The notes under the pieces: generated by a model
The model's input: the letters and a program-made list of their open reading frames with translations, nothing else
Databases searched by the model: none
What the model was told of the DNA's origin: nothing
DNA from: a bacterium
Lineage (GTDB): Bacteria > Vulcanimicrobiota > Xenobia > Xenobiales > JADMJV01
Reading direction: 5' to 3'
Assembly (NCBI GenBank): GCA_018780265.1
Contig: JADMJV010000115.1
Coordinates: 1-35,440 of the forward strand
Length of the DNA stretch: 35,440 nt
Shown here: positions 24,115-31,688 of the stretch, piece by piece
Position numbering within the stretch: position 1 is the first letter of the stretch
Layout of the letters: each line of letters begins with the position of its first letter
Program-made: the position numbers and the translations under genes

Positions 24115-25872
24115 TCAGGCGGAGTATTTGCCTGCTTCTAGCAAACGCGTCGCGATCCGTGCCAGCGGCTGCTGCACGTTCGCGGGGGGCTGCCCAAGCA
24201 GGTGGTCTACTGTGCCGATGATCTTCTGCAATCCCTCGCCGGCTGGCAGCACGTTGGCCAGCAACTGACGGCAACGCGTCCACAGACGGGTGGTGGCTTC
24301 AATCAGGAACACAAACAGCATGTCGTGCTGCAGTTCGATCTTATCTGCCCCCTTCTCCAGGTGCAGCTTGTAGGCGCGCAACCAGGCACTGTCCATGGCG
24401 TAGACTTCGGAGGCCAGGTCGGCCAGATCCATCAAGGCTTCCTGGTGTTTCTCTTCCGGGCTATCGGCAGCGATCGTTTGAATGGCTGTGCCGGCGGTCA
24501 ACAGAACTGCCTTTTTAGCATTGCTCAGCAACTTCTTTTCGGCCGCCAGCACGTCGCCGGTGTCGGTTTCCACAACCCCGCCCACCAAATTGAGCTTGCC
24601 CGACATGGCCCGCTTCAGCAAGGTGCCGGTGGTGGTCAGTCGGTTGATTTCGTTGGTCCCCTCAAAGATTCGGTTGATGCGGGCGTCACGATAGTGACGC
24701 TCCACCGCGTATTCGGCAGAATAGCCGTAACCGCCATGAATCTGCACAGCCTCATCGGCAACATAGCTCAGATATTCCGAGCAGACGACCTTCAGGATCG
24801 AGCACTCGGCCACATACTCTTCGATGGCCTTGAGCGCGGCCGTGGGATCGGAAGAGTCTACTTGAGCCAGCGACTTTTCGATCATACCGGCGGTTCGATA
24901 GTTCATGGAGTCACCAACCCAGCAGCGAATGCCCATCTGAGCGATTTTGTAGCGCATTGCGCCAAATTCGCAGATAGCCTTGCCAAACTGAGTGCGCTCC
25001 TTGGAGTACGCGATAGCCTCGTTGAGGGCGTACTTGGCGGCTGCGGCGCACCAGGCCCCCAGCTTGAAGCGACCCAGATTGAGCACGTTGAGGGCGATTT
25101 TGTGGCCTTTGCCGACCTCGCCCACCAGGTTTTCCACGGGGACTTTGACATTCTCCAACGTCAAAGCGGTGGTGGACGAACCGTGCAGGCCCATCTTGTG
25201 CTCTTCGGCGGAGGCCGAGAAGCCAGGGGAGTTGGTTTCCACCACAAAGCAAGTGAACGCCTTACCGTCGACCTTGGCGAAAACCATCGAGAGATCGGCG
25301 ATCCCGCCGTTGGTGATCCACATTTTGCTGCCGTTGAGAATGTAGTGCTTGCCATCTTCGCTAAGCACAGCCTTGGTGCTGGCAGCCAGGGCGTCGGAAC
25401 CGGAGTGATTCTCGGTCAAAGCGTAGCAAGAGATGACTTCGCAGGAGGCCAGTTTGGGCAACCACTTCTGGCGCTGCGCTTCATTCCCGAAGTAGCGAAC
25501 CGGGGCGGTGCCGATACCGGCGTGACCGCCAAAAGTGACCGAAAAGGAAGCCAGGCGGGCAATCTCTTCCGTGATGAGCATGGTGGACAACAAGTCCAGC
25601 CCCGTGCCGCCGTATTCCTCCGGAATCTCGGCACCTAGCAGGCCCAGATCGGCGGCCTCGCGCAGCACCGTTTTCAGGATCTCGTGGTCCTTCTTTTCAA
25701 TGCGCTCCGCGTTGGGCATGACCCGCTCCAACATAAAGCGTTCGGCCGTCTGCCGAATCATGCGATGCTCCTCGCTGAGATTGTCGGGTGTTAACAACTC
25801 GCTTACAGGAAAATCGTGAGTCAGGAAGGCTCCCCCGGGAAAAACTTGGGCGTCAGACGAGGTGATGGTCAT
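24115..25872 (-). CDS. Acyl-CoA dehydrogenase with C-terminal extension (FadE/VLCAD-like)
   Basis: 585 residues from ATG 25872, preceded by AGGAG with a 4-nt gap; the frame runs further up but that part overlaps the VTT gene. The N-terminal helical domain is followed by the FAD-binding signature CYALTENHSGSDALAASTKA and WITNGG, and then VERHYRDARINRIFEGTNEI, containing the glutamate typical of the catalytic-base loop, and QIHGGYGY. A further helical domain of about 150 residues makes it the longer VLCAD/ACAD9-like type. It oxidises an acyl-CoA to the 2-enoyl-CoA in fatty-acid beta-oxidation and needs an ETF partner encoded elsewhere. It lies in an operon with icd and a VTT protein. Confidence 0.94.
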   Translation of the reverse strand: MTITSSDAQVFPGGAFLTHDFPVSELLTPDNLSEEHRMIRQTAERFMLERVMPNAERIEKKDHEILKTVLREAADLGLLGAEIPEEYGGTGLDLLSTMLITEEIARLASFSVTFGGHAGIGTAPVRYFGNEAQRQKWLPKLASCEVISCYALTENHSGSDALAASTKAVLSEDGKHYILNGSKMWITNGGIADLSMVFAKVDGKAFTCFVVETNSPGFSASAEEHKMGLHGSSTTALTLENVKVPVENLVGEVGKGHKIALNVLNLGRFKLGAWCAAAAKYALNEAIAYSKERTQFGKAICEFGAMRYKIAQMGIRCWVGDSMNYRTAGMIEKSLAQVDSSDPTAALKAIEEYVAECSILKVVCSEYLSYVADEAVQIHGGYGYSAEYAVERHYRDARINRIFEGTNEINRLTTTGTLLKRAMSGKLNLVGGVVETDTGDVLAAEKKLLSNAKKAVLLTAGTAIQTIAADSPEEKHQEALMDLADLASEVYAMDSAWLRAYKLHLEKGADKIELQHDMLFVFLIEATTRLWTRCRQLLANVLPAGEGLQKIIGTVDHLLGQPPANVQQPLARIATRLLEAGKYSA

Positions 25873-25883
25873 AAGGCTCCTTG

Positions 25884-26591
25884 CTATGGTTCCGTGTGCG
25901 CGGAACTTTCGCTTGAAAAGCTTAAGCTCCCGCTGGTTTGGCCCAGTCCAGCTCGACGCCGTAGCCGTCGACCTATACCAAGCATCAGCAGTAACATTAC
26001 CCAACTGACGGCAAGCAAACGCCAATTTACAGCAACATTTCCGTCGATGAACTGCCCCTGCATCGAAGCGCCCATGAGTACACACGAGATGGTACCGGGA
26101 AAATTGCCAATAAAGTTAGCGATCAGAAAGGGGAACGTGGGTAATTTCAGGGCTCCCCCGAGATAGCTGACGGGGTCATACGGAGTAAAGCAAAAACGCA
26201 ACACCACGATGGACACCACGCCCTGTCGTTGAATGGCGTCGATGGCCCGGTCCCACCAACCTGCCAGCCCACGCCGAAGTCCCAGCCAGTAACCCAGACC
26301 GTAGAACAGCAAGGCGGCCAGAGCGCCAGCCAGACTTACCCAAAAAAAACCCCAGCCGGGCCCGAAACAAAAGCCCGCCGACAGGGCAAACAGCGAAGCC
26401 GGCACGAGGGTTAAGGGCCGGCCACAAAATGCAATCACAAAGGCGACCGGTCCCAATGGACTGGTGCGCAGCCAGACTACCCAGTGCTTAAACAACTGAA
26501 CCGGAGTCTCGCCCACGGAGTGAGCGTAGAGCATAACTACGCTCACTCCGACAAGCCAGGTGGCAAGGGCACAGCCCGCCTTTTTGGACAC
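25884..26591 (-). CDS. TVP38/TMEM64 (VTT-domain) family membrane protein
   Basis: 235 residues from GTG 26591, which lies 5 nt after the icd stop; the longer frame would overlap icd. Hydrophobic segments at about 8-25, 50-75, 80-105, 140-160 and 185-215 surround the family motifs RPLTLVPASLFALSAGFCFG and VLRFCFTPYDPVSYLGGA. The GxxFG-like loop and the conserved R-F-x-P-x-P/D motif mark the DedA/VTT fold, thought to act in lipid transport or scrambling. The tail after residue 215 is basic and then Ser-rich. It ends 11 nt before the acyl-CoA dehydrogenase. Confidence 0.88.
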   Translation of the reverse strand: MSKKAGCALATWLVGVSVVMLYAHSVGETPVQLFKHWVVWLRTSPLGPVAFVIAFCGRPLTLVPASLFALSAGFCFGPGWGFFWVSLAGALAALLFYGLGYWLGLRRGLAGWWDRAIDAIQRQGVVSIVVLRFCFTPYDPVSYLGGALKLPTFPFLIANFIGNFPGTISCVLMGASMQGQFIDGNVAVNWRLLAVSWVMLLLMLGIGRRLRRRAGLGQTSGSLSFSSESSAHTEP

Positions 26592-26596
26592 TCCCG

Positions 26597-27844
26597 TTAG
26601 ACGGCGGCTTTGCTGGTCATGTGACCGATGATGTTGTCGCCAAACTCTGAGCATTTGACTTCCGTGGCGCCCTGCATCAAGCGAGCAAAGTCGTAGGTCA
26701 CACGCCTGGAGGCAATCGCTCCATCAAGTCCTTCAATCACCAGATCGGCGGCTTCCGACCAGCCCAGATACCGCAGCATCATTTCGCCCGAGAGAACGAC
26801 CGAGCCGGGGTTAACCTTGTCCAGGTTGGCATATTTTGGGGCCGTCCCGTGGGTGGCCTCAAAAATCGCGTGCCCGGTCAGGTAATTGACATTACCGCCT
26901 GGCGCGATGCCGATACCACCCACCTGCGCTGCCAGAGCATCGGACAGATAGTCGCCGTTCAGGTTGAGAGTGGCGATGACGTCGAAGTCTTCCGGGCGCG
27001 TCAGCACCTGCTGGAGGGTGATGTCGGCGATGGCGTCCTTGACGATACAGCCACCTGGCAGCTTACACCAGGGCCCTCCATCCAGTTCGACCGCGCCAAA
27101 CTCGCGCCTGGCCAGATCGTAACCCCAGTCACGGAAAGCACCCTCGGTGTATTTCATAATGTTGCCCTTGTGCACCAGCGTCAGACTTTTGCGCTTGTGC
27201 TTGACACAATATTCTAAAGCCGACCTGATCAGGCGCTCGCTGCCCGGCTGAGAGACCGGTTTGATGCCAACTCCGATGGAACTCAACTGTTCGGCGCCAA
27301 AGCGAATCTTCTTAAAGTCTTCCGGCATTTCGGCCTTGAGGAACTCGAGGATTTTGACAGCCTTCTGCTGACCCGCCTGAAAATCGATACCGGCATAGAT
27401 GTCTTCGGTGTTTTCGCGAAAAATCACCATGTCCACTTTTTCGGGCGCCTTGACGGGCGACGGAACGCCCTTGAAATAACGCACCGGACGCAAACAGACA
27501 TACAGGTCAAGCATCTGACGTAGAGCCACGTTGAGCGAACTGATGCCACCGCCCACCGGGGTGGTCAGTGGCCCTTTGATACCTACCAGATAATCGCGGA
27601 AGGCCGTCACCGTCTCCTGGGGCAACCAGTTGTCGAACTTCTGATGGGCAAGTTCGCCGGCGAAAACTTCCAGCCACTCGATTTTTCGCTTGCCCGCGTA
27701 AGCTTTCTCTACCGCAGCATCGAGCACTCGAACTGATGCGGCCCAAATATCCGGGCCCGTACCGTCCCCGCGAACAAACGGGATAATGGGGTTATTCGGC
27801 ACCTGCAGCGCACCGTTGCTGATGCTGATTTTCTCTCCAGCCAT
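26597..27844 (-). CDS. icd: Isocitrate dehydrogenase (NADP+)
   Basis: 415 residues, one fewer than E. coli Icd, and similar throughout. The substrate loop GGGISSLNVALRQ carries Ser103, the equivalent of the phospho-regulated Ser113 of E. coli. IFRENTEDIYAGIDF and GNIMKYTEGAFRDWGY are present. The coenzyme site reads HGTAPKYA...VTYDFARL with the Lys/Tyr and Tyr/Arg pairs typical of NADP+ rather than NAD+. It makes 2-oxoglutarate and NADPH in the TCA cycle. AAGGAG stands 9 nt before the ATG. It opens the minus-strand operon icd-VTT-ACAD-TPR. An IDH kinase (AceK) is not seen nearby. Confidence 0.97.
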   Translation of the reverse strand: MAGEKISISNGALQVPNNPIIPFVRGDGTGPDIWAASVRVLDAAVEKAYAGKRKIEWLEVFAGELAHQKFDNWLPQETVTAFRDYLVGIKGPLTTPVGGGISSLNVALRQMLDLYVCLRPVRYFKGVPSPVKAPEKVDMVIFRENTEDIYAGIDFQAGQQKAVKILEFLKAEMPEDFKKIRFGAEQLSSIGVGIKPVSQPGSERLIRSALEYCVKHKRKSLTLVHKGNIMKYTEGAFRDWGYDLARREFGAVELDGGPWCKLPGGCIVKDAIADITLQQVLTRPEDFDVIATLNLNGDYLSDALAAQVGGIGIAPGGNVNYLTGHAIFEATHGTAPKYANLDKVNPGSVVLSGEMMLRYLGWSEAADLVIEGLDGAIASRRVTYDFARLMQGATEVKCSEFGDNIIGHMTSKAAV

Positions 27845-27926
27845 AAATCACTTACTCCTTGGGCGTTTTGAAGGGGGCGCCTTAGGTATCGGGGGGAAAA
27901 TCACCTTCCCTTAGAAAGATCCCTAA

Positions 27927-28745
27927 ATGACGCGACGTTACTTTCTTGTTCTATGTTTGCTAATCCCCTGCTTGTGTTTGGCTCAAGCCTGGCAACTCAA
28001 GCCCGGCACCAGTTACGGGCCCATTTCTCTGGGTCAACCAGTAGCTCAAGCCGAACAGGCGCTGGGAGCGCCCACCCGGTCGGTGCCCAGCCAAAGCGAC
28101 CCCGAAAGTTCACTGAGGACCTACGCCAAGAATGTGCTGCTGCTGGTGAACGGTAAGAAAAAAGTGATCGGAATCACTGTATTCCAGTCCGGGGCCCGCA
28201 CTGTCGAGGGAGTTGGTGTGGGCAGCAAAATCTCTCAAGTACAACAAGCCCTGGGTTTAGGGCTCCAGCGAGGCAGCGGCCAGATAGCCTACCCGGGCAG
28301 CGGTATCGGCTTTGCCTATGACGAGGCCGGCTTGGTGGAACGGGTCTTTATCTTCAAGGTCGAGGCCCAATCGGCGTTGCAAGGAGACCGACTGGTGGTG
28401 GCCGGACAGCGTTGCGGCGACCTCAAAATAGGTATGGCTTTTTCCCAGGTGGAGACAGCCTGGGGCGCCGCTCCCGTGCACAAGGGCAAAGATCACCGCT
28501 GGCCCGACAAAGGAGTGGGCCTGCTGGTGGACGGCGGCAAGGTACTGGCCATCACCATCACCACCGGCGACTACATCACAGCCAAGGGCCTGAAAATGGG
28601 CAGCAGCCGAGCCGAAGTGTTGGCCCTCTATGGCAATCCAGCGCAGGCCAACGGAGAAAATCTTTTCTATCCGGCCCGCGGCATCGCGTTCTACATGGCC
28701 GGCGACACCGTCTCCACCGTGCAAGTTTTCGCCCCCATTCCGTGA
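27927..28745 (+). CDS. Exported protein with four short beta repeats
   Basis: 272 residues with a clear signal peptide, MTRRYFLVLCLLIPCLCLAQ. The mature part repeats one idea four times: GPISLGQPVAQAEQALGAP, GVGVGSKISQVQQALGLG, DLKIGMAFSQVETAWGAAP and GLKMGSSRAEVLALYGNPAQ. Each G-x-x-x-G-x-x-x-x-x-V-x-x-x-x-G-x-P unit is followed by a short beta stretch (LLVNGKKKVIGITVFQ; LLVDGGKVLAITIT; FYPARGIAFYMAGDTV). The pattern resembles the conserved start of SmpA/BamE-like small outer-membrane domains, but this is a weak likeness and no family is assigned. It is divergent from icd across 82 nt and convergent with the PIN toxin (5-nt gap). Confidence 0.75.
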   Translation: MTRRYFLVLCLLIPCLCLAQAWQLKPGTSYGPISLGQPVAQAEQALGAPTRSVPSQSDPESSLRTYAKNVLLLVNGKKKVIGITVFQSGARTVEGVGVGSKISQVQQALGLGLQRGSGQIAYPGSGIGFAYDEAGLVERVFIFKVEAQSALQGDRLVVAGQRCGDLKIGMAFSQVETAWGAAPVHKGKDHRWPDKGVGLLVDGGKVLAITITTGDYITAKGLKMGSSRAEVLALYGNPAQANGENLFYPARGIAFYMAGDTVSTVQVFAPIP

Positions 28746-28750
28746 AGCCA

Positions 28751-29188
28751 TCAAGCCGGAACAACAATACGGGTCGTGGATCCGACGAGCCGAGCAAAGT
28801 CACGCTGATTGTGCGTTAGAATCTCTGGAATCCCGTGGCTTTCAGCCAAGGCCGCAACTAGTGCGTCATAAACCACCCCCCCGGTCCATCCTTTGTCGGA
28901 ACAAGTCTGGAGCAATTTCCAATAGTCCCTGGGTTCTATGGCCAGGATTTTGTGATGCGCAAGATTTGCTTGAATGAGCGCCAGGGCCTGATCCGATGGA
29001 AGTCGCCGGGGGGCTGGAAGACGGGTCAAAACAGAGTAGGTTTCGAGTAACGAGTGAGCTGCAATTGCCAATGTCGAGCCTTGATCGATTCTCCGAGTCA
29101 CCTCGGCCAGAGTCGCCGTGTTGTGCTCATGCCACTGACAGAATGCCGCGATCAAGCAACTCGTATCCATCAAGAAGGTGGTCTTCAA
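28751..29188 (-). CDS. PIN-domain (VapC-like) toxin
   Basis: 145 residues from TTG 29188, which overlaps the antitoxin stop as TTGA; an ATG at 29170 (MDTSC) would be the alternative. The PIN acidic residues are in place: D8 (MDTSCLIAAF), E49 (LLETYSVLTRLP), D108 (VYDALVAA) and D130 (THNQRDFARL). PIN toxins are Mg-dependent ribonucleases that typically cut tRNA or rRNA when released from their antitoxin. The partner directly upstream is an AbrB-type protein, as in VapBC modules. Confidence 0.9.
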   Translation of the reverse strand: MKTTFLMDTSCLIAAFCQWHEHNTATLAEVTRRIDQGSTLAIAAHSLLETYSVLTRLPAPRRLPSDQALALIQANLAHHKILAIEPRDYWKLLQTCSDKGWTGGVVYDALVAALAESHGIPEILTHNQRDFARLVGSTTRIVVPA

Positions 29189-29436
29189 GTGGGGTTTCGA
29201 ATCTCTTGGATGACGTCTTTAACTTGCCCAGTGGTAAGCGGAGCGTCCTCGTGATCTGTGACTGCAACCACCCACTCGCCCCGTCTTTCGAGACGCACCT
29301 CGGCTAAAGCCGGCTCAATCAAAATCGCACCGTCGCGGAATGAAATCTCGATGACCTGACCAGTCCCCAGTCCTGCTTGAGATCGGATGGATTTTGGAAT
29401 GACAACTCGTCCGGCAGAATCAATGGATGTTTTCAT
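29185..29436 (-). CDS. AbrB/MazE-type antitoxin (VapB-like)
   Basis: 83 residues from ATG 29436. The N-terminal swapped-hairpin AbrB fold is clear: MKTSIDSAGRVVIPKSIRSQ, then GLGTGQVIEISFRDGAILIE. It binds its own promoter and, through its C-terminal half, blocks the PIN toxin. Lack of a Shine-Dalgarno site and a TATAGT six bases before the ATG suggest a leaderless mRNA. The longer frame to 29577 would carry 47 extra residues unlike the family and run past this promoter. Confidence 0.9.
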   Translation of the reverse strand: MKTSIDSAGRVVIPKSIRSQAGLGTGQVIEISFRDGAILIEPALAEVRLERRGEWVVAVTDHEDAPLTTGQVKDVIQEIRNPT

Positions 29437-29442
29437 TCCATA

Positions 29443-29448
29443 ACTATA
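29443..29448 (-). promoter_or_regulatory. -10 box TATAGT of the toxin-antitoxin operon (leaderless start)
   Basis: Read on the minus strand: TATAGT, then TATGGA, then the antitoxin ATG at 29436. Six bases from the -10 box to the ATG puts the transcription start at or within a base or two of the start codon. No convincing TTGACA-like -35 box is seen. AbrB-type antitoxins usually bind here and repress. Confidence 0.5.
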
Positions 29449-29457
29449 CCATGAAAG

Positions 29458-31347
29458 TTGGTAACACCCTACCTCTTCGACCTGCGCCATCACCAAAGGA
29501 CAGGTCTCCTTGTCCCGACGCAGAAGAGATTCCAAGTGATCCACGGCCTCCCCAACACGAAAGTCCACATCCCCCAACAGACGCCCCTGCGCAGCCGAGT
29601 GGCTCCTGGCGAAAGCGCTGTTGCGCCCACCTCTGGCGATAGCGTAGGAAATCTGCCTAGCGGATTCAGCCTGAGTTCTGGCGACTTTCGTTTCGAAATT
29701 CCAGCCGGCAGGGTTGTCACTGTCGGTCGCCTACCCGGTTCGGACCTGCTCTTGGAAGATCAGGCAGTCAGCCGTAATCACGCCCAAATGCGCACCAATA
29801 ATGGAACCATCGAACTCTGTGACGCAGGCTCCAGCTTTGGCACCAAGGTCAATGGCCAGAAATTGGAACCCAAACGCTGGGTGCCTTTGCCTCCTGGCGC
29901 CACGGTTTCGTTTGCCACGGTCGACTTAAAGCTTGACGGGCTGGGAAACCAGTCCGGCTCAGGAACTTCCCAGCAGGGCATGTCCTCGGCGTTGCACGCC
30001 ACGGGCGGAGCCGTAGGCGGCATCACCGGCTACCTGCTCCAGGACAACCTGGGCCACCAATTCACGCTGAAGCAGGATGGCGAATACACTTTAGGACGCA
30101 GCCAGGAGAACAGCATTTCTCTGCAAGACCCCACGGTGAGTCGCAATCACGGGCGATTGCGCTTACAAGACGGGCAACTGACCTTCCAGGATGCGGGATC
30201 CAGCAACGGCACCTCGATCAATGGCACCAAGATTGAAAAGGGCCAGTGGACTCCCCTGCCTGCCAATGCCAAAATCCAGATGGGCGATGCCGTGATCCAG
30301 TTGTCGGGAGTCGGTCAACCGGCACCGTTGCCGCAGCAAGGACTGGTGGCCGGACTGGGCGCCGCAGCCAGTGCAGTGGGGGGCCCCATAGGCGCAGCTC
30401 TGCGCACCGGTCTGCAACTCTCCGATTTGAGCGCCCTGGCCAGCAAGCAGCAACTGGAGAACAAAGAGAGCTACCTGGAGTCGCTCAGCGGCGCCCAGGC
30501 TCAGCTAAACAAAGAAAAAGGCATCGTCGACCTGCCTAAAGGCATACCCAGCTTGGTGCTGTCTGACATCCATGCGCGTCGCGACTTCATTATGAAAGCA
30601 CTCGAGCACGAAATAGACGGTGTGAAGGTCTTTGACCTGCTCAAACAGGGCAAGATCAATCTGGTGTGCGTTGGCGACGGAATGCATGGCGAAGGGCGGG
30701 CCGCCGCGCGCTGGCAGCGAGCCGAGCAGGACATGATGCAAGGGAAGCAGTCAGCCGCCATGCACCAGGAAATGATCGAAGGCTTCGGCACCATGAAGAT
30801 GGTCATGGATCTCAAAAGTGAGTTCCCCGAGAACTTCCATTTCTTGCGCGGCAATCACGACGAAATTAAGGGCAGCTTTGCCAAATACGCCCGCAACGTT
30901 GGCGAGTCAGCTATGGTGCAAAGCTGGGTCCAACAAAATTTGGGCCAGGACTTTCTGGACAAATATGCCCAATTTGAAGAGACCATGCCGCTGGTGGTGC
31001 GTGGTCAAGGTTTTGTGGCCTCGCACGCCGCTCCAGGGGGCACACTGGACCGTCAGGCGGTCGAGCAACGCGACGCAAAAGCCTTTGCTCAGCTGTCCTG
31101 GACCGAGAATCGCAATTGGAACGACCAGGACGGCGATGTTCAGGCTCGATTTCAAAAGAACCTCAAAGAGGTTGGCGGAGAAGGCGGAAGCTGGCTGGTG
31201 GGTCACCGCCCCGTCGACGAGGGCAACTTCCGCAGTCAATTCAATGGGCAGTTAGTCCAGATTAACGCCCCCAGTGACTTCGTAGTGGCCCTGGTCCCGG
31301 CCGACGGCAAATTCCAGCCCGAGCGGGACGTCGTCAGCCTGAGCTGA
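29458..31347 (+). CDS. FHA-FHA-PPP-type metallophosphatase
   Basis: Up to 629 residues from TTG 29458; GTG 29536 is an alternative and the true start is uncertain because the first 70 residues look disordered. FHA1 (about 72-160) has VGR (Arg91), SRNH (105-108), GSSFGT and N132. FHA2 (about 195-285) has LGR (Arg214), SRNH (228-231), SSNGT (248-252) and N255; both phosphothreonine-binding sites look intact. Two Gly/Ala-rich linkers follow (about 175-195 and 297-320). The phosphatase domain (about 360-620) has SDIHAR (D370, H372), GDGMHGEGR (G406-D407), LRGNHDE (463-469), SHAAPGG and GHRPV, the metal ligands of the calcineurin/PPP class, although the usual GDxxDRG reads GDGMHGEG. It likely removes phosphate from proteins it recognises through its FHA domains. 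Start overlaps the antitoxin promoter region. Confidence 0.85.
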   Translation: MVTPYLFDLRHHQRTGLLVPTQKRFQVIHGLPNTKVHIPQQTPLRSRVAPGESAVAPTSGDSVGNLPSGFSLSSGDFRFEIPAGRVVTVGRLPGSDLLLEDQAVSRNHAQMRTNNGTIELCDAGSSFGTKVNGQKLEPKRWVPLPPGATVSFATVDLKLDGLGNQSGSGTSQQGMSSALHATGGAVGGITGYLLQDNLGHQFTLKQDGEYTLGRSQENSISLQDPTVSRNHGRLRLQDGQLTFQDAGSSNGTSINGTKIEKGQWTPLPANAKIQMGDAVIQLSGVGQPAPLPQQGLVAGLGAAASAVGGPIGAALRTGLQLSDLSALASKQQLENKESYLESLSGAQAQLNKEKGIVDLPKGIPSLVLSDIHARRDFIMKALEHEIDGVKVFDLLKQGKINLVCVGDGMHGEGRAAARWQRAEQDMMQGKQSAAMHQEMIEGFGTMKMVMDLKSEFPENFHFLRGNHDEIKGSFAKYARNVGESAMVQSWVQQNLGQDFLDKYAQFEETMPLVVRGQGFVASHAAPGGTLDRQAVEQRDAKAFAQLSWTENRNWNDQDGDVQARFQKNLKEVGGEGGSWLVGHRPVDEGNFRSQFNGQLVQINAPSDFVVALVPADGKFQPERDVVSLS

Positions 31348-31361
31348 CCTGTCTCTTGTAG

Positions 31362-31531
31362 CTAAGTGTCCCCCGACGCAAATTCCCTCAACATTCTTGG
31401 ACGCCGATCCATCCCGCCAGACTGTGTCGCGGCTCCTTGCTGTATAACCCGATACACCGCGTCGCCACTCCTTGTCAGGCGGGCGCCTCGACGCCCAAAA
31501 ACGCAAGAAACTTACGTCGGGGGACACTAAG
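31362..31531. repeat. 170-bp imperfect palindromic element (MITE-like)
   Basis: The ends CTAAGTGTCCCCCGACG (31362-31378) and CGTCGGGGGACACTAAG (31515-31531) match as inverted repeats at 16 of 17 positions. Inside, CCCGCCAGAC (31413-31422) pairs with GTCAGGCGGG (31474-31483), and the stretches between are also partly complementary (for example TTCTTGGACGCCGA against the reverse complement of TCGACGCCCAAAAA). At the centre lies TGTATAACCCGATACA (31441-31456). The whole element can fold on itself. It carries no open frame of its own and sits in the 341-nt gap between the FHA-phosphatase and the ATPase. A flanking TA on the left and AA on the right could be a mutated target duplication. Confidence 0.6.
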
Positions 31532-31603
31532 AACCTCACCAAGTTGTTGGGGAGACCGTGACACCAAGCGCCTGGTTGCCCTTGCGCACGTTCGACGAAA
31601 CCG

Positions 31604-31670
31604 TGCAATATTTCCCCCGCGCAGAACAATTGCTATGCAATATTTCCCTTACAGGGAAAAACTGCATAGC
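31604..31670. repeat. Direct repeat plus 39-bp hairpin upstream of the ATPase gene
   Basis: TGCAATATTTCCC occurs at 31604-31616 and again at 31636-31648, 32 bp apart. The second copy is the left half of a palindrome: GCTATGCA (31632-31639), ATA, TTTCCC (31643-31648), loop TTACA, GGGAAA (31654-31659), AAC, TGCATAGC (31663-31670). That gives an outer stem of 8 bp and an inner stem of 6 bp. The structure ends 18 nt before the ATG at 31689 and would cover the alternative ATG at 31635. It could be an operator or a translation-controlling hairpin. Confidence 0.7.
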
Positions 31671-31688
31671 CTTGAAGTCTCCACCCAA

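Noticed and set aside
24202..25638. Long plus-strand open frame (478 codons) opposite the acyl-CoA dehydrogenase
   Set aside because: Antisense shadow of a clearly conserved enzyme; composition (His/Gln/Gly-rich) is typical of a reversed coding strand.
31437..31688. N-terminal extension of the ATPase frame
   Set aside because: It reads through the palindromic element and hairpin, has odd composition, and family members start near the MIQRLL segment.
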